The translations under genes were made by a program, and so were the position numbers. The notes under the pieces were generated by a model, which saw only the letters and a program-made list of their open reading frames with translations, did no database searches and had not been told where the DNA came from. Source: Odontocerum albicorne (lineage: Eukaryota; Arthropoda; Insecta; Trichoptera; Odontoceridae). From it: DNA of 64,000 nt. Location: positions 36,237,491 through 36,301,490 of the forward strand of contig OX463848.1 of NCBI GenBank assembly GCA_949825065.1, read 5' to 3'. This document shows, piece after piece, positions 1 to 15,200 of the stretch (the stretch's first letter is position 1; every line of letters starts with the position of its first letter).

Positions 1-20
1 GAAAATTTCAGGTCATTAAA

Positions 21-238
21 ATGGTGAGTTTTTCGCTTGTGGATTTGGCATTTATAGTTTGTGGGCTAGTTGGCCTGCTGTATTATTTCTCAAGCTGGAA
101 ATTTCGTGACTTGGATAAAATTGGCATCAAATACGTGATGCCTCTTCCTTTCGTTGGTAACATGAAGGACCTCGCTTTGAGCAGGAGGCACTTGGATGCT
201 ATTATAGGAGATAATTACAATCTTTTCAAAAATGAAAA
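21..238 (+). CDS. P450 gene 1, exon 1 (membrane anchor)
   Basis: Starts at ATG 21 and ends in phase 2 before GTAAGT. It encodes the hydrophobic N-terminal anchor and the linker leading to the proline-containing region. The in-frame reading past the donor soon stops, as expected for an intron. Any 5' untranslated exon or promoter lies left of the window. Confidence 0.9.
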
Positions 239-3200
239 GTAAGTAACGTCATTTTCCTATTTTCTATATATCATTTTGATTGTTCCACAGCAACAAATAT
301 CCCTACACAAAATATCTTACGAAAGTGTTCAACAATCTACACAAAATATCTTACGAAAGTGTTCAACAACCTACACAAAATATCTTACGAAAGTGTTCAA
401 CAACCTACACAAAATATCTTACGAAAGTGTTCAACAACCTACACAAAATATCTTATGAAAGTATTCAACAACTTTCGGATTAAAAATTTACGCTACTCTA
501 AAGCACAAATTTTCATTATTTATCGAAGGTTTTGACTTTAACCTTTCCCTTCCTGTGCTAAAAAATCCGCCCATTCCGGTGATGTGTATTCAATACACAT
601 GTAAAAATGAGCGATTTAAAATCAGAAAAATAAGAATATTCATAGCCAATCGCTTAAATTAATTAAATTTGAAGTCAAAAGTGATAATAATTGAAATTGA
701 ATTGCTGAAAACATGAAAAAAACATCGGCGTTCACAAAACGGGCGAAACGACCAATGAAAGCCCGCTACTGGCTATTGAGTGAGATAAGTGAGCGAACAG
801 AGATTCTATTTCTTGCGTTCCCATATACCGAAGTAAAGTGAGCGTGAGACGTGAAAAGCGTCGCTTCCTCACCCATAGCGGTTTTTTAGAATGAATATAC
901 CTACCTCACACACGGGCACACGTTTGATTGTATTGGTGAATTTATTCCCGATTTTCACAAAATATCTCTGATGTGGCCGATAAGTGCTAATTTTATTAAT
1001 ATTATTTTTTCATTCAATGCGTAAATGTATTACGGAGGAATACCTAAAATCTGAACCCAGTATTTATTATATTTATAGAGATATTAAAGTTTTTAGAAGC
1101 AATGTGTACTAGTTACACATCACAGGACAGGAAGGGTTAACTTTATAGAACTCTATATCGGTACATTAAATAAAATGTAATTTTTCGGACGATTAGACGC
1201 CCCCTAAATTTATGAGACAATTAATTATTCGGAAAATAAATGTTCATTCAAAAATATTGACAAACTCTTATTTTTTTATTATTATTATCATTACTTGACC
1301 CAGAAGCATTCAGTTCATCATCACTCTTCTCGGCACTCTCACTCGTCTCGTTACTGTCACTTTTCGTATTATTTGTCGGACAATGTGCATCTCATTCACC
1401 AGTTTACGCCGTTTTATCCGTGGTATCGGACGTCTGTATTTGTTTTGTACGTTAAATGAACTCTAAACTTAATATGTAGAGATTCAATAGGTATAGAAAA
1501 TATATGAAATGTAGAAAATGGATTAAAAAGAGTGAATAAAAAATATAATACGTAGGTATTTAAATTAAATACCTTCTTCTTCTTCTCAGTGTCATGTCAG
1601 GTCCCCCCAACGTTGAATATCACTTGAGAGTAGACATATTTGTCCCCGGCAACCCGAAAAAGATCTCCAACGCCCCTTACGCGAGTCCAATCACGTATAT
1701 TGCAGAGCCAGGAGATTTGCCTCCTGCCAACATCTCTTCGGCTTTCTATTTTGCCTTGGATGATCAGGTGCAGTAATTTGTACTTTGCTTTTCTAAGTAC
1801 ATGACCCAAGTAGGACACCTTTCGGATTTTAATATTAGTTAGCAACTCTCTATCAAATTTGGCTCTTTGAAGAACCCTTGTCTTGCTGACCATATCCGTC
1901 CAGGGTATCCGTAGCATTCTCCGGTGCATGCACATTTCGAATACTTCCAGTCGGTTCATACTACTTACTTTGAGGGTCCATGATTCCACTCCATGCAATA
2001 ACACTGACCAAACGTAGCATTTGACTAACCGGTGTCGAAGTTTCATGTTAAGATTATCATCGCAGAATACGCTTCTCATTTTATTGCTGGGTCGAGGTCT
2101 TCCACTAGGATACTTCCGAGGTATTTAAATGTTTCCACTCTCTCTATATCAGCACCGTTCAATGTAAGGCGTGATCCTGCCGGCCAAACACCATGAACTT
2201 AGTTTTACTCATGTTCATCTTAAGCCCCAGCCTCAAACCTGTTTCATTAATTCTATATTATCTATAAGCGTTTGAAGGTAATTAATTACCTGCAAAGGTA
2301 TAAAAATAAATGCACGTAATATTTATTTTGGTAGATTTAATCATTTTTTGTTACACCATTGATAACATTAATGGTACAGATTTGAACTATGCCACCCGTT
2401 CACTCCTTGTACCTTCATAACATAGCGATAAGAAAAAACTCACTGATATTGCAGATTAACTCAACAGTAAACAAGACACTATCATATTTTGAAATTGTCA
2501 AAACATTTAATTTTTCTTCTAAAATTATGTTTTTTTTTTGTTTTAGGTATTTCCTAATGTTTCATTTTAATATTCCTACAGTGGTTATTAAAGACATAGA
2601 GCTGATAAAGAAAATCACTGTCAAAGATTTTGACAATTTTATGGACCATACACCTTTTACTAGTGAAGATGATAAATTATTCTTTCACAACCTCTTCTCG
2701 TTGCGAGGTAATTTTTTACGTTATTTTATTTATTAGAATATTGGATTTCATCATTATCATTGCCGGGCCTCGCAGTCGAGGATCCCCTCGCCACTCCAAC
2801 GTCAGCCCTGAACCGTTCTCCCACGTCGATCGTGTGATCTTCTGTAAGAGAACAGCCCGATCCTGGATGCGCACTCCCTCCCGCAAATGCCACAGACATA
2901 TGGACCCTGCTGAGCCGCCTAGCCATGTTGACGCATGTTCGCATATTGGATTTATGGCCCAGTTAGTAAGACGATTTATATCCACCCAAGGGTCTCGGGC
3001 TTGATTTCTGGATTGTTTTATTCATTAAAATATTGGCGCTTCCGTGACCTAGCAGGTAAATTTCTTGACTTCCACCTATTTATTTTTATTTTTAAATTTA
3101 TTTTTTATTTATTTACACATGACAAGAAATATACATAATTTGCGAAAAAAACAACAGATAATTTAATTTGGACACACAATTTGAATGGATCTGGGTTTGT

Positions 3201-6200
3201 TGCCTTTCATTTGTCGTATCCCCAGTAAACTAGGCTTTTGCCTGTATCTCACTGAGGATATTTAGCATAAAAAAATAAATCGACACTTCTTTCCGATTTT
3301 CGATTACACAAAAACAAAACCCCGTTGCACGCTCTCATCAACCTGACAAACAGTGACACTCGATTACAACTGGAAAAATCATTCGAAATCAAACTCCTCA
3401 CACATCATCACTCCAGAAAGACCAAAAATGTTCATCCCGTAATATACCGCACACAATAAAAAAAATGAAAACAAAAATATACAGAAATACAAATATAAAA
3501 CAACAAAAAGAAACCCACACTCAAGAGCTCACACAAACCTTTTCCACAGGTCATTCTTCCTGAAAACTCAAGTACTCAAACTCCTGCCACAATAACAACC
3601 ACGCTCCGATCGACTGCCTAAATGGTTTTCCTCCCTTTACCTTTATTGAATTCGGCACGCCATTGTATGTTATGGGAGCTAAATAGGCATATTGCCTTTG
3701 GCAAAAGAGGTTTTTACTCTAGGGAGGATGAACATTTGATTAGTTGCCATGCGTGTACCTATAGTTTCTGGGTTTGATTTACGACAAAACGACGTAATAA
3801 TAATCGCGTCCGCTAGTGTAGTGCGTGTGTTGTTACCTCGTTACGTGTGGTAGAATTGCCTACACAAACTAAAAGTTTCGTGCCTATTCCAATGGTTATT
3901 AACTCAATGATAGAGACTAAATACCGTGGGACGAATTACAAATACACTAATCTTATTTGCTATCTTGTAGACTGCTTTGAGTTGCAAGTCAAATGAAAGG
4001 TGACTTTTGAAAACAACACCAAATTCCTTTATTTTATCCATCATTGATCAGTTTTCGATCATTCATGAGACATTCACCAGCCAGTTGTTAACCAATCATG
4101 ATAGACCGGATACGGAAATAAAATGAATAAATGTATTTAATATTCGTAATAACGTTATAAGTCGGTTTCAGGAGAGAAATGGCATCAAATGAGAACCACG
4201 TTGAGTCCAGCCTTCACAGGATCGAAGATGAAAGAGATGATGCCATTTATGGAAGAGTGTGCAACTAGGCTTGTCCAGTACTTAGACAAGAATATGGAAA
4301 ATCCTGAAGCTAAAAGCAAGTCACCATGAGTTTTATTATTCATAATTATTAACATTTTTATGGTGCAATATCAATATAATATTTCTTCTATTATTACGTT
4401 GATTTTTTAACGATATATGCAGTACTTTTTTGCGGTGGAGCGGCGCTCCACCACCTTTTTTACGGTATACAAAAAGCTTGACAATAAGTGAGCTCCGGCA
4501 CCTTTTATTTAAAAAAAAAACACTGTCTGTGCTTTTTTTGCAGTGGAGCGCAGTGGAGTGGCACTCCACCACCGTTTTTACGGTTTACAAAAAGCTTGAC
4601 AAGAAGTGAGCTCCGGCATCTTTTTTTTTAAAAAAAAAGCCCTGGATATATGTATGTGTATATGAAAATGACTTGTCATTTTGCAGTACATGGATCTCTT
4701 TTAAAAACAACTTGCTCTTCTTTTTCCATACAAATATACGAGTATTTTGATTCCCACGTATTTTTAATGAAACTATGTTATTTATATAGTTTAATTAAAA
4801 ATACGTGGGAATTAAAATAAGAGGAATGAGGTAGGGTGAGAAAAGTGGGGAGAATTGTGATTCAATAGTAAATGGTAAAACAAAAAATAATCTTACGGGC
4901 AGACCAGGGTCTGGATGGATTCCATCCCCTTGGATATCCAGACCCTGGTCTGCCCGTAAGATCGCCCGTATTAAAATACACTGTAAGCAATTTAGTTCAT
5001 CTTCACCTGACGATGAAGATAGAGGTCTTCGAAGCCGGTAGTAAACTCAAAATAAACCAGTGGTGAACACAACACATATAAAATAAGTGTTTTATTTATT
5101 TATTTTATTTCTTCTTACATAAAACATGGTACTGTAGGGAATACCGTCGTCGTCGTAAATATTGTCAACATGCACGGTCAACGACCGATGAATCAACCTT
5201 TGAATATGTACAAATATCATATACCAGAACGTCAATACTGTTTACACGCAAATAATATTTACATCGCATTCCACGGTAGAAAGAGAGCGCATCGCGTGTC
5301 TCACCGTTTCGGCAATAAATACTCTACCCACTATATCATTGGCAACGTCTGCGACCACCTCGGAACGCACAGGAGTGAGATCAAGATATACCGCGGACGC
5401 ATTCACGCGCCCCGTTCTGAAATTGTATATATACCTACTTATCGATGAATAAAGGGCACTTGTTATTATTCACTTGACCATTCATCGCTGTTTAATATTT
5501 ATCGATTATTCACTCTCACTTTTTCGCATTCCTGAATCGACGTATTTTATTTTAAATACAAAACAAATCAAAATCATCACGACGTATCAGTAAAGCATCC
5601 CGCTAAAGTACCACAAAGTGAAACAAAAGTATTTTCGAAGATTTAAGAAACTAAATAGATTATTAAAGTTTAACAGACTATCGATTATTCGGGTTGGTAC
5701 AAATAAAAATTGACCCTTTTAACCTCTGCCACAAAAATTAAAACAAAAACTCCAAATTGTCTTACATACATATCCTTTTAATTGAAATTTGAAAGCAATC
5801 GAGCTTATTTTTCGTTCGATTCGACAAATGGTGTGACGCGATTTTTGAAACACATTTGCTCCAACTTAGTAGGTTTTTAACGTTAGTTAAAACATCACTG
5901 TGATGTATACTCTTGTATCAAGGTACCTTCTTGATCTATGCCATCAGTTGATTGATGTTCATCAGTAGTAAAACGTTGCATTTAAAATCCAGGCAAATTA
6001 TCATCTGAAATTGTTTACTTCCCGGATAATGCGAACCCAGATAATCGAGGCTCTACTGTATATTTAGTACTGTGATGTAATTAATACACACAAGAATATT
6101 ACAGCCCAGTCCTCTTATTAGACGCATCGATTAACATATTTATAGAACAATTATTATTAATGCATACCAGTTTTTGTTCTCTTTACGTCGAGAAACAACA

Positions 6201-9200
6201 AGATATTTTCGCAATTTATCAATTTAAAACATCGTCAAGTTGCATAATATTTCACTGAATAATAACCTTTTTGATACAAAGGTTAAAAAAACAATAACAA
6301 ATATAATTTAAAATTGACATTTAAGCTGCGTTATATACAGGGTCTTTCAACAAATAACGCTCAATTTTTAAATGTAAATAAAGCAAGTGATGTGTGAGAT
6401 ATCTACTCATTTTTTTTTCATTTGAAAGAATATTTTATGGCATTAAGTATGAAATATAACGTCGTTCAAATGTCCCCCACGGCTTTGCTTGGTGGCACGT
6501 ATTCGGGAGGCTCAATTTTCGATGACTTTGTCGCATAAATTTGGGTGAATTTGCTGGATGGCGTTCGTTATGTTGACTTTGAGGGCATAAATTGTTTGTG
6601 GTTTATACGCATAGACCTGCGATTTAAGATAGTCCCAAAGGAAGAAGTCTAAAGGCGTTATATCACACGATCTCGGTGGCCAGTTCACGTCGCCGCCGCG
6701 CGAGATAACCATGCCCTCAAATCGCTCGTGCAGAATGTCCATCGTGGCATGTGCTGTGTGACACATAGCGTCGTTCTGTTGGAACCACATGTCGTCGGTA
6801 TCCATATCATCCAGTTTAGATCACAAGAAGTTGCTTATCATCGATCTGTAGCGCTCACCGTTGACGGTTATGGCAATGCCAGTTTCGTTTTGGAATAAGT
6901 ACGGACCGATGATTGCGACAGACCAAAATCCGCACCAAACAGTGACTTTCTCAGGATGTATTTGGTGCTGGTGTATCTCGTGTGGATTCACATCGTCCCA
7001 AATCTGACAATTTTGCTTGTTCACACATCCAAAAATGGGCCTCGTCGCTAAAGATGATTTTTTTTGGCGAAATTTGGGTCAACTTCCAAATGCTCCAGAG
7101 CCCAATCAGCGAACACACGGCGTTGTCATGGTCGTTTACCTTAAGTTCCTGGGTCAGTCGGATTTTATACGGGTACAGACTAAAGTGTCGACGCAAAATT
7201 CGCCAAGTTGAAGTCGCAGAAAGGCCAAGGCCAAAAGGACGACGAGAAATTGGCTGCCTCGGGTTTTCCCGTACACTCTCACGCATAGCAGCGATGTTTT
7301 CAGCAGACCTTGCGTTTCGGTGACGTACGGGTGTTAGTTGATTATTTATCGAACTGGTTGACTCGAATTTGGCCACCAAACGTCAAATAGTCAATTCGGC
7401 AGGACGGTTGTGGCGAGGATAAAAATCACGTAATGCGCGGAACGTTTCTCGAACGGAGTACTGGTTTTGAAAATAAAATTTGATGATTTGCACACGTTGT
7501 TCAACGCTATAACCTTCCATGGTGATTTGCCATACATTACTGAATAATTTACAATAAATTTGACAGATGTTGCTTTAACAACATGACCGCTATAGCCTAA
7601 CAAATTTTGAGCGTCCCTATTGAAAGACCCTGTAGTAGGAAAAAAACTACACAATTCGAACTATATAATAAAGCAAATCCATACAATTTAATCAATTTAT
7701 CCAGGTAAGTACAACGTTTTTACTTTACTCATGTAAGTTGTCAAAACCATATGAAAATACATACAATGATTGATTTCCCTATATGTGCAATCTTCTTATG
7801 AAAAACGCAATTTTAAGATAAATTTTATGAACTAATCTCAATAATTCTTTTTAAATTAACTTATCTTTTGTGCTAATAATTATTTATGTAATGTAAAAAT
7901 AATGTTTTGTCAAGAATCCAATAAACATTTCGAGCCAAAACAATAAAAAAAACATATAATTGGGTAAAGTTCTCTTTTCACCTTCTAACAATGACCCTTT
8001 ACCTTTAAAAAGAAGACAGTGTCAATAATTATAGTCCAACATGGCAAATTAATTGTCTTGTCTTAACCTCTTAAAACTAATCAAGATTGTTGCGTGTCAG
8101 AAATCAGGTAAATTATACGGTACAATCTAGCAGTTAAATTGTCATGAGGCAATTTCTTACAACCAACCAAAAATATTTTAACGATGCCTTAAGTGAAAAT
8201 TTGACCGTTACCCTTTTCTTTCAAAATTGGGTGTAAATGAGAATCAAACTCGCAATCCTCGGATTGGGAGACAAGTGTCTTACCTACTAGTCCACGAAAT
8301 TGTTTGAAAGTATCGTATTATCTGAAAAAAGATTAAAAAAGAAATCCCTTTATGTCAAACATCATTTTTGACATTTATGATCATGTCCTCACTCTTCAGT
8401 AAATATATTTCTGAACCTGTCATTCTACGTGCGGCTAATAAGGCAGCCTCGGGCTATATATGTATAAAGTCTTCCTCGTATGTAGTCTGTGAACTCTTGT
8501 ATAACTAAATTAAATTTACATTAACTTATTATTAATCATAACCTGAGTCTATCCAAAAATCGTGTTTTCAACCCTGAAACGCATTATAAGAATGAATGTG
8601 TGGGTACGGTTTTTGTGACATGTAGCCGTGTGTGATGCACATCCGTCTTCATTGCCACGATTTTGTATATACATAAGCCGTACTCATCGATACTGTCTAC
8701 ACTTTTTTTTTAATTTTGGCTGTATAATTATATTTTTTATGATAATAAATTGCGTTAACAAAAAAATCGTATTTAGTTAGAGGACCTTTCTTAAATTCAA
8801 ATTCTCAATGCGATCATTCAGCCAAATTTTAAATAAAATTTTAATATTTTTTTTCAGATCTAGGTTATATTGATTTGGAATTAAAAGATCTTGTATCCAG
8901 GTGCACCAATGATGCTATTTCCTCGTGTGCTTTTGGCATCCAAACTGATTCTCTTAATGAACCTAAAAATCAGTTCTTCTTGGCATCACAGAACATGACA
9001 CAATTAACGGGTCTACAAATGGTCATGGCTCTTATGCCACTCATTGTACCCATCAGCAAAAAGGTAAATAATTATTCAGGTCTTCTTTGGAAGGGTAGAG
9101 GAAACGCTATAAGGATAGTTTGCGAGAGTCGCTTACTTTGTGCGGGGCGCCTGAGGACTGGGAGCAGGTGGCTTAGGACCGTGAGGGGTGGAGAGTCGTA

Positions 9201-12200
9201 TGTTCTCTGGCTGATGGCGTCTCAGCGGTTAGACGTGTGAGAAACAGTCAGCGCGCTGCGAACATGCGTCAACATGGTCAGGCGGCTCAGCAGGGTCAAT
9301 ATGTCTGTGGCATTTGCGGGAGGGAGTGCGTATCCAGGATCGGGCTATTCTCTCACAGAAGATCACACAATCGACGGGGGAGAACGGTTCAGGACTGACG
9401 TTGGAGTGGCGAGGGGATCCTCGACTGCGAGGCCCGGCAATGAATGAATGAATGAATGGAAGGATATAATTAATAAAACATCATTACTAGATCCATTATA
9501 ATAATAATTACTAAGGTATATCCAGAACGCTCTGAACAATAATTGGACTTTTTATACAGCGCCTTTTCATTGCCAAAAATAGCATTGAATGTGGTTTTGG
9601 GGATATATAGGTTTCCCAATACATGATAACTTATCCGAACATCGGGAGTATATGCTCGTGACAAGATTCAATTGATGAGAATTACAAGGCAGTCTCTTTG
9701 TCTCCTGTTAGAGACACGTGGCGTAATTAACAATTGATGATCCAGACAAGGAAACTAATTAATACAGAGAATACTTGAGGGCAAAGAAGATCGGAGGGCA
9801 AGTGTCTTACCAACAAGGTGAAGGAGACTGTCATTTTTTTGGTTTTTATCTTAAAGACTACGTGACATAATGGATAATGTTCTTAAAAACATAAAAATGA
9901 TCATGCTGTTTCCTTGCTGGAGTTGGTAGAAAGGGCAGAGTACCAGAATTTCCTACCTCGACATACATACACGTATTTAGTTTCTTCCACATTCATGCAC
10001 CTTCTCAAACAGCTCCTACGATTTCTCTTACTTCTTACATTTCCTGCTTTCAAATATCATTCACTCGATACAACCATACTTTTCTTAGTCTTCCTCTACC
10101 CAACCTTCCACTTATATTTGTTTTGTTAATCTTTCTTCGTTCACTCGTTCCGCTAGCCCAAACCATTTCAAAGTGCTTTTCTCTTCATCTTACTCAACAC
10201 ATCACCCTTAAGCATCCGTTTATCCCACATCAATTAATTACGTATTCTGTCATTAACTCTCACCCCATGTATTATTTTAAGTGTAAGCATTTCTAAAACA
10301 TTTATTCGGCTTTTTCCAGTCTTTTCCGCGTCCATGTTTTACTTTCAAACATCAAAGTTGGTACTAATATACTTTGATTAAAATTTTAAATATTAATCAT
10401 AAAAAATTAAATTTTTTATTGTTTAACCTACATACGAGTATTAATGTTTATTTTTTCCTCGTGTTGTTTTGTTTTTTCCTCGTGTTGTTTTGTTTTTTCC
10501 TCGTGTTGTTTTGTGTTTTCCTCGTGTTGTTTTGTTTTGCTATCCATAAACAAGAATATTATTAAATGTTAAAATAAGAAATAGTGAAAATCTTTGTTTA
10601 GAAGAATATGCAAGACGAGATGTGTGGACAGTGGGGTAAAAGGAGATATTTATATTTTCTATAATATTAGGTCCTTACATATGAAATTGGCGTTTTGTTT
10701 GGGAGGAACATAAAGTTGATTTTTTTTTAATATAATATATTTATTTAATCAAAGTATGTACCATTGCTATCTATGCACTTTTGCCATCTCATAGGTAGTT
10801 CATCGATCCCTTTACTAAAAAAACCATTCGGACGGGAATCAATAAAATCTTTGAAGTCGGTTTGGACTGCCCCATCGCAGTTGAATTTTTTCCCTTGCAA
10901 GAAGTTATCCAAATTTCGAAAAAAATAGTAATCTGTTGGGGCAAGGTCCGGAGAGTACGGTGGATGTCTTAGACATTCCAATTGAAGCTCTTCTAATTTG
11001 GTAGCCGTCTGTTGTGCAGTGTGTGGTCTAGCGTTATCATGAAGCAGCAGTGGCCTAGAGCGATTAACCAGCCTCGGTTGTTTAGCAGCTAGCTTTTCCA
11101 TCATGGTTTGCAGTTGCTGACAATAGACATCTGCCGTAATCGTCTGGCCAGATTTAAGAAAGCTGTAGTGAACGACACCAGCACTAGTCCACCAAACGCT
11201 CACAAGTAACTTTTTTGGAGTCAATTTTCGCTTGGGGCATGGTTTGGCTGGTTCGGCAGGGTTCAGCCATTGCGATGAGCGCTTCCGATTATCATACAGG
11301 ATCCACTTTTCATCACAGGTAATGATTCGATTCAAAATCCCTTCATTATTGTGCCGGTTGAGTAATGCAACGCAGCAGTCAACGCGCGTTTGTTGATTTG
11401 CTTCACTCAATTCGTGAGGTACCCACCTTTCAAGCTTTTTCACCTTCCCAATTTGCTTCAAGTGGATTAAAACAGTTTTATCACTAACACCGCAGCCTGC
11501 AGCTAACTCGGACGTGGTTTGCGATGGATCCGCTTCCACAATAGCCTTCAATTCTTCATTATCAACTTTGGTCTCCGGCCGTCCACGGGGCTTCTTCTGC
11601 AGGTCGAAATTTCCAGAACGAAAACGTTGGAACCAAAAACGCACTGTGTTTTCTTTTGCGGCACCGTCGCCATACACATCATTAATCCTTCGAGCCGTTT
11701 CTGCAGCACTGGTGCCACAGTGGAACTCGTACTCGTAAATAACGCGATATTTCAAGTTTTCCATTTTGTAAACTGAGTGACGCAAAGAAAAAAAACAATT
11801 GAGAAAAAAACAAATGAATTATAATTTTCGAAACACAAATACTTGAGTAAATAGCTGTATAAATTTTAATTTGGAATTCCTAACCAAAGAGAAGATATTT
11901 GAGATCAAAGTTGCCAGTACGGCAAAACGCCAGTTTCATATGTAAGGACCTAATATATATCGTAACACATGCATGACGTGATGGTGATGACATTGATGCA
12001 ATTTTTTTGCTATTGATTTGATAAAATGATTAAATAATATTTAAGATATTAATCAATAAATTACTTTGTTATTTTAACAATTACAATAATCCCCGTTGTG
12101 TTTTTATTTCCTATCGCGAGGTTTTCTTCTGATATAACCACTGCTCTCATAACACACCGATATCATTCCGCCTAAATAGGGCCTCGGGATAGGAGGTAGA

Positions 12201-15200
12201 AACACGTGTAGCGGGAATTAATGTCTTCTTCTTCTTATTTTAGGCCTGTTGGCTGGTTATGGTCCTGCATCAATGTTTCCCTCTTGTGATGTCGACTGCC
12301 AGCTGTCTTTCCATCTTTTGGGAGGTCGGCCTGGAGGTTTGCTTGCTTGGGGGATACTAGCCCTGGCCATTTTTACGGTTCTTGGTTCCGCCATTCTGGA
12401 CATATTATGTTCGTTCCAGAACCTTCTTCTCTGTCGTCCCCATCTGACAATATCTTCAACTTTGCACATTCTTCGGATTTCTGTGTTTCGTACTCTATCA
12501 CGGCTTTGCCAGCGATACTCCTGAGTACCTTCATTTCGCTGGTTCGAAGGAGATTTTTGGTTCTGACAGTGTCGGCCCTGGACTCTATGCTGTATGTCGT
12601 TATGGGGCGGACACAGGTCTTGTATATCCTCACCTTGCTTTGGATGTTCATATACTTGTTTTTCCAGATGGTGTACTTTAGACATCCGGAAATAGCTGCG
12701 GCCTTTTGTGATTGTTCAAGCACTTTGCCATAGAGGTCATTATTGCACTTTATGCTAGCACCCAAGTATTTAAATGTTGTTACTTGTTCAATTGGTGTGT
12801 CGTTGATCGCCACACTGCATCCAACTTGCTCTCTGGCTAGAGTCATGCATTAAGTCTTGTTGGAATTAATGTAATTAGTGAAATAACAAAGTATGTTATT
12901 TATCGGTTATTATTCTAATATGGAGTTCCACAAGGTTATAGCTGAAATCTTTAGTACATTTCAGCTGTTTAGTACAAAGCTTTTGTCATCGGAGGTGGAG
13001 CAATTCTACAAAACTATAGTCCTAGACATAATCAAATCCAGGAATGAGACAGGAGTTGTCAGAAGGGACATGATCCAACTGCTGATGCAGGCCATGAAGG
13101 GAACTCTGCAAGAGGAGGAAGGTGTCAACAAACAGCATGATGACGTTGGGTTTGCTACGGTACACGAAACGAATGCTCACAAGACTTCAAGTAAAAAATG
13201 TGAGTTTTGTTTAAAAACTATTTCAAGAGTACAAAAAACTTGTAGCACACTGGTGTCATGTTACTATGGACCACCCACATCAAAACTTATAACACACTGG
13301 TGTCATGTTACTATGGACCACCCACATCAAAACTTATAACACACTGGTGTTATGTTACTATGGACCACCCACATCAAAACTTATAGCACACTGGTGTCAT
13401 GTTACTATGGACCACCCACATCAAAACTTATAGCACACTGGTGTCATGTTACTATGGACCACCCACATCAAAACTTATAACACACTGGTGTCATGTTACT
13501 ATGGACCACCCACATCAAAACTTATAACACACTGGTGTTATGTTACTATGGACCACCCACATCAAAACTTATAGCACACTGGTGTCATGTTACTATGGAC
13601 CACCCACATCAAAACTTATAACACACTGGTGTTATGTTACTATGGACCACCCACATCAAAACTTATAACAAACTGGTGTCATGTTACTATGGACCACCCA
13701 CATCAAAATTTATAACACACTGGTGTCATGTTACTATGGCCCACCTACATCAAAACTTATAACACACTGGTGTCATGTTACTGTGGACCACCCACATCAA
13801 AACTTATAGCACACTGGTGTCATGTTAATATGGACCACCCACATCAAAACTTATAACACACTGGTGCCATGTTACTATGGACCACCCACATCAAAACTTA
13901 TAGCACACTAGTGTCATGTTACTGTGGACCACCCACATTAAAACTCATAATACCCTGGTGTCATGTTACTATGGACCACCCCCATCAAAACTTATATCAT
14001 ACTGGTGTCATGTTACTGTGGACCACCCACATCAAAACTTATAACAAACTGGTGTCATGTTACTGTGGACCACCCACATCAAAACTTATAGCACACTGGT
14101 GTCATGTTAATATGGACCACCCACATCAAAACTTATAACACACTGGTGTCATGTTACTATGGACCACCCACATCAAAACTTATAGCACACTAGTGTCATG
14201 TTACTGTGGACCACCCACCAGTGGCGGCTGGCTCATAAGTGCTCTCGTGCGTCGAACTACTGAATTTATATAACAATAAACACCTAAAGAAGTATAGCGA
14301 AAATGTATATTATCATAACAATATTTATGAAAAATAATATATATTTATGTCGACATGGCTCATCACAGTATGCAACTGGATTTGTTAGAGCTATTTGTTG
14401 TATACATGTGTTTTGCATCTGGACGCAATCTGCGAGCATGTTGGATCTTTGAGTGCGTTATTCGACGAGCTCCAAAATAAGGCAAAATCATAGAAATATT
14501 TTGAAGTTAAAAGAGCACAGAACATCTTGAGACAGCTATATTTGTATAGGGAGTTCTAGGAATTTTTCGTGTTTTAGGTTCACGCACTAAATAAAAATTT
14601 CCGAATGACAGTTCGCTGGGATAGTAATACATCAATTTAAAGTTTTTTTTTTTAAATATGACCACCGCAGAGAAGGGATGATTTGTTTGTAGCGTTGAAA
14701 CTGGGGCGTCTTTTTAGTACATATGTCTTTGCGAGTATATGTCTCCAAATTAACAAACGTTTTTGCTTAATTAGGTAGCGACTTTCTTTCTTTACTTTAA
14801 GTATAACATGAGTTGTGTTTTATTACATTTTTGTAGTTTCGTCGCGCACAACTTTTCTCTACCTATCTATATAATATTACGAGCCATTTGCAAGATAAAC
14901 GTAACAATTTGGATTATTTATTGTGTTTGTTTGCGTAAATTAATAAACATGAATATTATAACTGTGGAAAATATTTAAAAAAATAAGTCAAGCTTTGAAA
15001 ACAAAGTGACAATAAAAAAAAACGGGCCTCCTAGACCCGAACTTGTGATAAAACAAGAGTGTAAATCTGGTGCTAAAAAATTTATTCGTTCCTTTAACAA
15101 GAGGATGTATAATAAAGCTTCATGGCTCTGTGGATGTGAAAAACTCAATAGTTTATTTTGTTTTCCGTGTCTTATTTATGATGTTGATTCAGCTTGGACA

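Noticed and set aside
2935..3138. A stretch [12 protein letters not shown] resembling SSWKFRDLD of P450 exon 1
   Set aside because: Only about ten residues match, the exon is not needed, and the true exon 3 at 4172 fits the phase.
5170..5448. 92-codon open frame in P450 intron 3
   Set aside because: No recognisable domain, and it lies in a possible LTR with a TATA box and AATAAA.
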